Assembly: GCF_000263715.2 (NCBI RefSeq)
Contig: NZ_CM001514.1
Span: 2,962,936 to 3,026,935, forward strand
From: Pseudomonas synxantha BG33R
GTDB lineage: Bacteria > Pseudomonadota > Gammaproteobacteria > Pseudomonadales > Pseudomonadaceae
Length of the DNA: 64,000 nt
Direction: 5' to 3'
The position numbers and the translations under genes are program-made. The notes beneath the pieces are model-generated. The model had not been told where the DNA came from, did not search any database, and saw nothing but the letters and a program-made list of their open reading frames with translations. Below are positions 36,306-43,705 of the stretch, piece after piece. Every line of letters begins with the position of its first letter. The first letter of the stretch is position 1.

Positions 36306-37105
36306 GCCAGGCGGTCATGACGGCCCAGGGGATTTGCCTGGGGTATGCCAGCGGCCCGGTACTGCAAGGGTTTGACTTGCAGTTGCAGGCGGGCGAAGTG
36401 GTGTCGATCCTGGGGCCCAGCGGCGTGGGCAAATCCAGCCTGCTGCGTGTGCTTGCCGGCTTGCAGCTACCCCAGGCCGGTCGTGTGCACGTGTTGGGCG
36501 AACCCTTGAGCGGTCCGCACCCACGGGTGGCGGTGGCCTTTCAGGACCCAAGCCTGTTGCCCTGGTTGAACCTGGAAAAGAACGTCGCCTTTGGCCTGGA
36601 CTTCGCCCGCCAACCGCACCTGAGTGTTGAAGAGCGCCGCCGTCGTGTCGACCACGCCATCGCGGCGGTAGGCCTGGAACATGCGCGCCAGCAGTTCCCG
36701 GCGCAACTGTCCGGCGGCATGGCCCAGCGCACCGCGCTGGCCCGCTGCCTGGCCCGCCAGCCTCAAGTGCTGCTGCTGGATGAGCCCTTCGGCGCGCTGG
36801 ACGAAGTGACCCGCGCCGACATGCAGCACCTGCTGCTCAAGGTCAACCGTGAGCAAGGTTCGGCGGCGGTATTGATCACCCATGACATCGACGAAGCGCT
36901 ACTGCTGTCCGACCGCATCCTGCTACTGGGTAACCGCCCGGCACGGACGTTGGGTGAATGGCATATCGACTTGCCGCAACCTCGGGACGAACAGGTCGAG
37001 GCCATCGGCGCGCTGCGTATCGATATTCTGAAAACCTTACGGCAGGCGAGCCGCCCTCAACCCAACCCCCTTGAACAACAGGAGCTTAGCCATGTGTCTG
37101 GATGA
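36302..37105 (+). CDS. ABC transporter ATPase (SsuB/NrtD-like)
   Basis: The 267-residue protein has Walker A (GPSGVGKSSLLR), signature (LSGGMAQRTALARCLA), Walker B (VLLLDEPFGALDE) and switch His (LITHDIDEALLL). The FQDPSLLPWLNLEKNVAFGL stretch is typical of ATPases for nitrate, sulfonate and taurine importers. It overlaps both neighbouring genes, the binding protein by 14 bp. Confidence 0.92.
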   Translation: MSQAVMTAQGICLGYASGPVLQGFDLQLQAGEVVSILGPSGVGKSSLLRVLAGLQLPQAGRVHVLGEPLSGPHPRVAVAFQDPSLLPWLNLEKNVAFGLDFARQPHLSVEERRRRVDHAIAAVGLEHARQQFPAQLSGGMAQRTALARCLARQPQVLLLDEPFGALDEVTRADMQHLLLKVNREQGSAAVLITHDIDEALLLSDRILLLGNRPARTLGEWHIDLPQPRDEQVEAIGALRIDILKTLRQASRPQPNPLEQQELSHVSG

Positions 37106-38291
37106 CCTGACCCACTCGCGCCGTGACTTTCTCAAACTCTCGGCGGTGCTCAGTGCCGCCGGCGCCTTGCCGCTGTTGAGCAGCCTGCAGGCGCGTGCCG
37201 CCAATGAGCCCGACGCGCCGGTGCGTATCGGTTATCTGCCGATCACCGACGCCACGCCGTTGCTGGTTGCCCACAACAACGGCCTGTTCGAAGCCGAAGG
37301 CATCAAGGCCGAACGTCCGGTGCTGTTGCGCAGTTGGGCCCAGGTGATCGAGGCGTTCATCTCGGGGCAGGTCAACGTGATTCACCTGCTGTCACCGATG
37401 ACCGTGTGGGCGCGCTACGGCAGCAAGGTGCCGGCCAAAGTCGTGGCCTGGAACCATGTGGGCGGCTCGGGCCTGACTGTATCGCCAGGCATAACCGACG
37501 TGAAGCAACTGGGCGGCAAGTCGGTGGCGATTCCGTTCTGGTACTCGATCCATAACGTGGTGGTGCAGCAACTGTTCCGCGACAACGGCCTCACGCCGGT
37601 GACGCGTGCGACCGGCAGTTCGATTGCCGCCAATGAAGTCAACCTGATCGTATTACCGCCGTCGGACATGCCGCCCGCACTGGCCAGCAAGCGCATCGAC
37701 GGCTATATCGTCGCCGAGCCGTTCAACGCGCTGGCCGAGAACCTCAAGGTCGGCCGCGTGCAGCGCTTTACCGGTGATGTGTGGCGCAACCACGCGTGCT
37801 GTGTGGTGTTCATGCACGAACACGATCTGACCAACCGTCCGGAGTGGTCGCAGAAAGTAGTGAACGCTATCGTCAAGGCCCAGGTGTGGACCCGCGACAA
37901 CCGCGAAGAGGCGGTGAAGCTCTTGTCCAAGGATGGCCCGAACCGTTACACGCCACACGCCGAGCCGGTGTTGAGCAAAGTCCTGGCCCCGGCTGCCAGC
38001 GACCGCGCCGCCTATTTGGCGGACGGTGCGATCCAGCACGCCAATTGGGACGAGCACCGCATCGACTTTCAGCCTTATCCCTTCCCCAGTTACACCGAAG
38101 AACTGGTGCGCCGCCTCAAAGACACGCTGATCGAAGGCGACAAGAAGTTTCTTGCCGATCTCGATCCGGCATTCGTCGCCAAGGACCTGGTGGACGACCG
38201 TTTCGTGCGTCAAGCGATCGAGGCGGTGGGCGGCATGAAAACCTTCGGCTTGCCGGGCGGCTATGAGCGGCATGAGGAGATTGGCGTTTGA
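37092..38291 (+). CDS. ABC substrate-binding protein with Tat signal (NrtA/CmpA/SsuA-like)
   Basis: The 399-residue protein begins MCLDDLTHSRRDFLKLSAVL. The SRRDFLK motif and following hydrophobic stretch (to LQARAA) are a twin-arginine signal, so it is exported folded. The core starts VRIGYLPITDATPLLVAHNNGLFEAEG, which matches the NMT1/NrtA-like ligand-binding family. The start ATG at 37092 has AGGAG upstream. The ligand is unknown. Tat export suggests a cofactor or tightly folded domain, unusual but not rare for NrtA-type proteins. Confidence 0.9.
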   Translation: MCLDDLTHSRRDFLKLSAVLSAAGALPLLSSLQARAANEPDAPVRIGYLPITDATPLLVAHNNGLFEAEGIKAERPVLLRSWAQVIEAFISGQVNVIHLLSPMTVWARYGSKVPAKVVAWNHVGGSGLTVSPGITDVKQLGGKSVAIPFWYSIHNVVVQQLFRDNGLTPVTRATGSSIAANEVNLIVLPPSDMPPALASKRIDGYIVAEPFNALAENLKVGRVQRFTGDVWRNHACCVVFMHEHDLTNRPEWSQKVVNAIVKAQVWTRDNREEAVKLLSKDGPNRYTPHAEPVLSKVLAPAASDRAAYLADGAIQHANWDEHRIDFQPYPFPSYTEELVRRLKDTLIEGDKKFLADLDPAFVAKDLVDDRFVRQAIEAVGGMKTFGLPGGYERHEEIGV

Positions 38292-39049
38292 ACAACGGTA
38301 GAATCCTGGGCTGGTCGCTGGGGTTGAGCGGCTTGGCAGGTTTGATGTTGCTGTGGTGGCTGGGCGTAAAAGTGTTCGGCGAGGCCGACGGCCTGTCGGC
38401 GCGTTTTTCGCTGGCGGCCACCGCAAGCAGCCTGTGGGAACTGCTTGGGCGCAGCGAGCTGTACCTGCACATTGCCGTGAGCCTCAAGCGCATTTTTGTC
38501 GGGCTGTTTCTCGCACTGTTAGTGGGGGTGCCACTGGGGCTGCTGGTGGGCAGTTCGCGCAGACTGGAAGCGGCGACCACGCCGGCCTTCCAGTTTCTGC
38601 GGATGATTTCGCCGTTGTCCTGGATGCCGATCGTGGTGATGCTCATGGGGGTAGGCGACCAGCCGATCTATTTCCTGCTGGCGTTTGCCGCGGTATGGCC
38701 GATCGTGCTCAACACCGCAGCCGGCGTGCGTCAACTCGACCCGCGTTGGTTGCAGTTGAGCAAGAGCCTGAGTGCCACGCGCTGGGAGACGTTGCGTCGA
38801 GTCATCATTCCTGGTGTGGTCGGGCATGTGCTGACCGGCGTACGCCTGGCCATCGGTATCCTATGGATCGTGCTGGTGCCGTGCGAGATGCTCGGGGTCA
38901 GTGCAGGGCTGGGCTATTACATCCTCGATACCCGTGATCGCCTGGCGTATTCGGAGTTGATGGCGATGGTGGTGGTGATCGGGCTGTTGGGGTTCGCGCT
39001 GGATGCGCTGGCACGTGGGCTGCACCAGCGCTGGGTGCAGCGGGGATAA
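38288..39049 (+). CDS. ABC transporter permease (SsuC/NrtB-like), TTG start
   Basis: The 253-residue protein has about six membrane spans. It has the EAA-type loop (LSKSLSATRWETLRRVIIPGVVGHVLTGVRLAIG split) that contacts the ATPase. The start is a TTG at 38288 that overlaps the binding-protein stop as TTGA, with GAGGAG about eight bases upstream. It completes a three-component importer. Confidence 0.9.
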   Translation: MNNGRILGWSLGLSGLAGLMLLWWLGVKVFGEADGLSARFSLAATASSLWELLGRSELYLHIAVSLKRIFVGLFLALLVGVPLGLLVGSSRRLEAATTPAFQFLRMISPLSWMPIVVMLMGVGDQPIYFLLAFAAVWPIVLNTAAGVRQLDPRWLQLSKSLSATRWETLRRVIIPGVVGHVLTGVRLAIGILWIVLVPCEMLGVSAGLGYYILDTRDRLAYSELMAMVVVIGLLGFALDALARGLHQRWVQRG

Positions 39050-39096
39050 ACACGCACATTCGAGCGACACACTGTCGCTCGAAGCGCAGGGCAGGG

Positions 39097-42000
39097 TTAA
39101 ACCTGAATAACCAGGTCACCTGGCAAGTCTGTGGGGGAGAGAGGGTTTCGTACGTTGGGCGAAGGTTTGTCGAAGACCCCGATACTGATGCTGCCTGTCA
39201 TCTCGGCCAAGCCCGGAACACCCTCAGTGGTATTCATGTGTGATTGACCGACCAAGGCAAGCCACTTTTCCGTTCCAGAGTTGGCCTGGATCACTTCTGA
39301 CGCATAGTAATTGAACTCTTCGAGGCGTTGCCTGGAGCCGAACCCTGTCTCGGTGCGGCCTAGTTTTGCGTCTTTATGCCGGGTTAAATAATAGTGATCA
39401 AGCGGCAACACTTCGATGCCATGCAACTCGAACTTGGCTTTGAGCTCGTCAAAGGTCGGTTGGGTACGAGGGAGGTTAGGATTGGCAAGGTTGCCGATGC
39501 CATCATCCACAATACCCTTGGGCGGTAAGTCGATGACGCCTTCGAAATAGATCTTCTTCACCCCTTCCTGTTTAAATTTTTCAACATTGTCGAAGAGCAA
39601 CTTAAAGCTGGCCATCTCTTTATGGGACTCTCCGAACACGATGCCATTGGACACTTTCAGTGCCTCTGTGATCACTTCGGCTGCGGGCGCGGTCTTGGAG
39701 ATTTGCGGCGCCACTATGCGTGGTGGCAGGGCGCCGTCTTTGATGGCGTCATAGGTCTCGTACATTTCCTCGATGAATTTTTTCAGCGTTTCATCTTTGC
39801 CGTCACCGCGCAGGAAGTGCCCTGGCTCCAGTTTCCCTTTCATGCTTTCTACGTAGCTGCCTTTGGGCAGCTCCTTTCTTGTGACTTTGCTGCTGATCCT
39901 GGGACGTGTAGGTCGACCTATCGGGTCGAATCGATGCGCTTGCGAATGACTTGGGGCGTATGCCACAGGCATGTAAGTATGCGTCGGAACGAACGCCTCA
40001 AGAGGCGGGCCGTAAGGCTCCCGAGTGTCCGCATCCACGGCGTACCATTTGCCCTCATGTAGAACGGCAGAGGCTTCCAGGTTTTTGTCACCACGCTTGA
40101 ACAGGCCGATAGCGACATCATCGAAGGCCGCGCCTGCCTCGATCAGGTCGCTGCCCCTGGCCATGCCTCGCAGACGCTGTATGCCGTCACCGGCTGCGCC
40201 GGCACCTGCCAGAGCCAGCTTGCCGGCGCCCACCGCCGCATCGCCTAAACCACCCAGCGGATTGAAAGCGCTCAAGACGTCGGCGCCGATTATTCGGGTG
40301 GCGCGCGCCAGTTTGCTGATGGCGTTGCTGGTTTTATGCGCGCCCTTCAGCAGTTTTGACGCGGTGCCCACGCCGGCAGTGAGAAAACCGAAGACGTCAA
40401 ATGCCAGATCGACAGCCGCATCTTTATAGTTGCCGTTACGCCAATTGACGATGGCCGTTCTCAGCGGAATCAGATCGAGGATAAATTCGCCGATGGTATT
40501 GAGGGTGTCACGGTTCCTCTCCGTAGACGTCCTACCTTCTGCTTGCCGCCTGACGGCGTCACTGTCGATGCCCTGCGCGTTGACTATCATCTGGGCGATG
40601 TCGTGGATGCGTGGGTTTTTGAATGTGTTGACAGGGGGGCTTTCTCGGGTCTTTTCGATACCCAGACTATTCAGGTTCTTGCTGAGTGGGAGCGCTTCGA
40701 TCCTGGTGACTTCATTGGCTATGTATTCATCCGCTGCGATGCGTCCCGAAGAAGCTTTTTTGATAGTCGCGGTGACCGGGTCGAATTCGTAGACGTGTTT
40801 CTCGCCCTTGAGCTCTGCTTGCATCAAAACTCTTGGGCTGGTGTGGAACAGTTTGTTTGGCCAAAACGGAATAGGCGAGCTGCGGTAGGTGTTCTCTTGA
40901 TAAAAACCAAGCTTTGCGTTGTTTAAAATCTCTCGATCTGCGACAGGCAACTGGGTAATGGCATTCATCCACGTGTAATGGTGGATTTTTTTACAATGGG
41001 TCGTTACTTCGGCGAATTGTTTATCAAATTCCTGGGGGACGTTGAAGTGTGGGCTGTGGGTGAAAAGAGCGACGGCACCCAGGTTGATGCCCTTGGTGTT
41101 ATTGCGGATCACCCAGTCGTTTGTGTTGATTTTCAGCCCTTGCATGGTGAGCTCGCGTAGCGAGTAGAGAGGGCCGAGGCGTTGGCCCTTGAGCCCCATC
41201 TTGTGATAATTCAGACAAAAGAGTTTGTCATCCAGAGGGAAGTCATCACCCAAGTGCTGCTGGATTCGTTCTTGTGCCATTCTTTCTCGATTCGGCAAGG
41301 GTTTGTCGAGCAAAGCGGACGCCTCTTTCAACGCTTCATGTTGAGCATTGAAAGCTGTGCGGGCGTACTCGAAATCCTCCGCGGTGTAGTGTGCGTCGTC
41401 GAGGCGGTAAATCACGTCGTTGGCCACACACCAGTCAATCAGTGCATTTTTCTTTGCCGCTTCACTGGCTGGGTATTGCGACGGGTCTGCGCACATCACT
41501 TCGGCGAAGTTCATGTTGATCGTCCTGCCGGGCGTGTGAGCTTCGATACCGGCCACCGCGATACATAAGTTCGCCCACGCCTGGCTGTGGCAACGTACTG
41601 ACGCTGGAATGTCTTTGATCAAAAACTGGGGGGCGACCCGCATCAGCAGCAACCGGGCTGCCAGCGCGGCGGTAGCAGGGGAGGTACGGCCAGTGCTGCT
41701 CAGGTGATTGGCAAGGGCCTCAACCACGGAGGCGGGCGATGAGTCTCTGTGGATTTCGACGCCCAAATCAAAGCCGGCCACTATGTTTCGATTGGATTTT
41801 TGATCCAGCGCTTCAGGGTCGAGGCTCAAATGGATGGTCGCCAGCACATAGTCATTGGCGCTGCTGCTTGTGGCAATCCCGCCCACACTGGCTTGAACCG
41901 CGGCGCCTAGCGCTGCGGCTTGCGGTGAGTCGAGCAGTTTCTCCAGCGCGGCAGCAGGGTCTTGCATCAGTTGTGGAGACAGGGTGACGGCGTTGGCAAG

Positions 42001-42561
42001 GTAGTCCAGGGCGCCGACGCCAGGCTTGGGCAGTGGCAAGCCTGGCAGATTCGCGCTATTCGACGCGATGACATTGTAGGCCGTGCGCTGATGTTCAATG
42101 CTCAATGGCAGCGTCCAGGCCAGAGCACCACTCAAGTTGCCCAATGGGTGCTTCTGGACGTGCTCGTAGAGGGTCTGGGCAAGCTCCTGCAGCTCTACTC
42201 GGGTCTTGGGATAGTAAGGGCTTGCTGCTTTGATGAGCGATTCGAGGCTGGCGGTGCGTGGGGACGCATCGGCGGACGCAAGCGTGAGATGGGTGGACAG
42301 GAAATACGCGGCCACGGCTTCTGGCGTTGCGTCTTCGGGCAGTTTCTCCAGCGCCGTATCGAGGGCCTTGGCAAGGTTATGCAGCTCCTGGCGGTCGCTT
42401 GATTTTTTTCTCAGTGTCTGGCGTCCATCCGGCAGCGCTGGCTCAGCGGTGGCGGTGGTATCGCCCACCTGAGCGTCAACATCTGGCGGTGTTTGGGGGA
42501 GGTCGGTAGATAGCGGCGAAAATTGCAAACTACGAAGTGGGGCAGCATGTTGAATGTTCAC
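39097..42561 (-). CDS. Giant putative toxin/effector with TIKI/EreA-like C-terminal domain
   Basis: The 1154-residue protein starts best at the GTG at 42559-42561, nine bases after AGG; GTG 42567 is the alternative. The N-terminal two thirds is mostly helical and resembles large Pseudomonas dermonecrotic-toxin-like proteins. A central segment (DLAFDVFGFLTAGVGTASKL) is hydrophobic. The C-terminal ~180 residues have the three motifs of the TIKI/EreA/ChaN superfamily: FGESHKE (H980), YFEGV (E1007) and LVGQSHMN (H1108). That superfamily includes hydrolases and a domain of Pasteurella multocida toxin. No signal peptide, immunity gene or secretion gene is adjacent. Codon use looks less GC-rich than its neighbours. 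The toxin call is inference. Confidence 0.68.
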   Translation of the reverse strand: MNIQHAAPLRSLQFSPLSTDLPQTPPDVDAQVGDTTATAEPALPDGRQTLRKKSSDRQELHNLAKALDTALEKLPEDATPEAVAAYFLSTHLTLASADASPRTASLESLIKAASPYYPKTRVELQELAQTLYEHVQKHPLGNLSGALAWTLPLSIEHQRTAYNVIASNSANLPGLPLPKPGVGALDYLANAVTLSPQLMQDPAAALEKLLDSPQAAALGAAVQASVGGIATSSSANDYVLATIHLSLDPEALDQKSNRNIVAGFDLGVEIHRDSSPASVVEALANHLSSTGRTSPATAALAARLLLMRVAPQFLIKDIPASVRCHSQAWANLCIAVAGIEAHTPGRTINMNFAEVMCADPSQYPASEAAKKNALIDWCVANDVIYRLDDAHYTAEDFEYARTAFNAQHEALKEASALLDKPLPNRERMAQERIQQHLGDDFPLDDKLFCLNYHKMGLKGQRLGPLYSLRELTMQGLKINTNDWVIRNNTKGINLGAVALFTHSPHFNVPQEFDKQFAEVTTHCKKIHHYTWMNAITQLPVADREILNNAKLGFYQENTYRSSPIPFWPNKLFHTSPRVLMQAELKGEKHVYEFDPVTATIKKASSGRIAADEYIANEVTRIEALPLSKNLNSLGIEKTRESPPVNTFKNPRIHDIAQMIVNAQGIDSDAVRRQAEGRTSTERNRDTLNTIGEFILDLIPLRTAIVNWRNGNYKDAAVDLAFDVFGFLTAGVGTASKLLKGAHKTSNAISKLARATRIIGADVLSAFNPLGGLGDAAVGAGKLALAGAGAAGDGIQRLRGMARGSDLIEAGAAFDDVAIGLFKRGDKNLEASAVLHEGKWYAVDADTREPYGPPLEAFVPTHTYMPVAYAPSHSQAHRFDPIGRPTRPRISSKVTRKELPKGSYVESMKGKLEPGHFLRGDGKDETLKKFIEEMYETYDAIKDGALPPRIVAPQISKTAPAAEVITEALKVSNGIVFGESHKEMASFKLLFDNVEKFKQEGVKKIYFEGVIDLPPKGIVDDGIGNLANPNLPRTQPTFDELKAKFELHGIEVLPLDHYYLTRHKDAKLGRTETGFGSRQRLEEFNYYASEVIQANSGTEKWLALVGQSHMNTTEGVPGLAEMTGSISIGVFDKPSPNVRNPLSPTDLPGDLVIQV

Positions 42562-42877
42562 AGTCACTCACCTTTCAGGCATGGAAACGTCAACGCTCCA
42601 AAAGGCTACATACCTGTAGCTTGAGCGCACTGATTCGTGTGCGCTCTGGGCATTACGGTTCCCACATGGCTACCTGTGGTGTGTGAGAAATCAAGTCAGC
42701 AAGACGCGAGGGGATTGCCCTCTCAACGATTAAAACCGACGGCCCGTGTGAGCGCCGAACAAGCCAAAATTTTTGATCGCCTGTAACATGAGACGCAGCC
42801 GACCCGGTTCGTCCCGATTTTCGGGTATGTGCGGCGAAACACAGCGGATACATTCTTTAAGGTTCAGGAACTTCGTC
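42562..42877. other. Intergenic region with two tandem hairpins
   Basis: No gene is supported in these 316 bases between divergent genes. Two short inverted repeats lie side by side: GCTACA/TGTAGC at 42605-42620 and GAGCGCAC/GTGCGCTC at 42623-42646. They lie in the leader of the toxin-like gene, 44-85 bp before its start, and could shape its mRNA or be operator sites. Both promoters should lie in this stretch. Confidence 0.45.
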
Positions 42878-43072
42878 ATGACCCAAAAGCAACGCTTGAA
42901 ATACTCGATTCTGATCGCCCTGGCCGTGCTGGCCTCGATGTTCGGCCTGTCCTACCTGCAGAACATTGGCGTGATCAGCGAAAAGACCTTCCAGTACCTG
43001 GCCATTGCGATTGCCGTGGTGGTAGTGGTGATCAACGGCATCATGCGTCGCAAGGTCAAGCCGCACTTCTGA
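42878..43072 (+). CDS. Small membrane protein (64 aa)
   Basis: The protein starts at the ATG at 42878 with AGGAAC upstream (MTQKQRLKYSILIALAVLAS). It has two hydrophobic spans joined by SYLQNIGVISEKTFQY, with a basic C-terminus (MRRKVKPHF). This is the composition of a conserved inner-membrane small protein. The function is unknown. Confidence 0.75.
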   Translation: MTQKQRLKYSILIALAVLASMFGLSYLQNIGVISEKTFQYLAIAIAVVVVVINGIMRRKVKPHF

Positions 43073-43087
43073 TCAGCGCGGCGTGAC

Positions 43088-43468
43088 TCAGGCGCGACCT
43101 TCGAGCACTTTGGCAGCCTCTTCATGGAGGCTGTAGCTTTTATCGGCATTGAGGGTGATCACGCCCTCGCTGCACAGACGCTTGAGCACCTCGCGCACAC
43201 TGAGAAACGACAATGGGATGCCCAGCTCCAGCAAGTGGCTGTGCACGCCCCGCACCCCCAGGGTGCGCTGATTGTCGGCGGCGGTGAGGAGGGCGTCGAT
43301 GACCTTCAGCCGAATCAGGCTGGTGCGCAGACCGAAGCACTTGAGCAAATGGCGAATGCGCTGGTTGCCTTGCTGTTCGGGTGCCTTGCCAAAGTCTTGT
43401 GAACCGTTGCCGTAGTTGGCCTCGGCAGTCGGTGAATGTCCATCCGTGGGCACTTGCGGGTTGTACAT
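43088..43468 (-). CDS. Fur-like winged-helix protein lacking the metal-binding domain
   Basis: The 126-residue protein has a disordered N-terminal 35 residues, then a winged helix (LRTSLIRLKVIDALLTAADN, HSHLLELGIPLSFLSVREVL, LCSEGVITLNADKSYSL). This matches the DNA-binding half of Fur. The C-terminal dimerisation/metal site with its HxH and cysteine motifs is absent. Homologues are often annotated as Fe2+/Zn2+ uptake regulation proteins, but metal sensing is not supported here. It is convergent with the small membrane protein, 15 bp apart. Confidence 0.75.
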   Translation of the reverse strand: MYNPQVPTDGHSPTAEANYGNGSQDFGKAPEQQGNQRIRHLLKCFGLRTSLIRLKVIDALLTAADNQRTLGVRGVHSHLLELGIPLSFLSVREVLKRLCSEGVITLNADKSYSLHEEAAKVLEGRA

Positions 43469-43705
43469 GCAAAAACTCCTTATCAGAGCCTGATCAGGAA
43501 AATGATGGTGCTCTTATTCAATAAGACGAACGAGAGAGCAAAATCATGAAGTGCCGAATGTAGAAAATTTGTCGGTATCAGGTTTGTCACACTGTCGCCG
43601 GCCTGGATAAGCCCCATTCGTGGCTAAATTATTCCCGGTTAAATGCGTCCTTACGGTGGGGTAGTTGTATCTACCGAGGGTGTTCAATTTGACTGCGGGG
43701 TCTGC

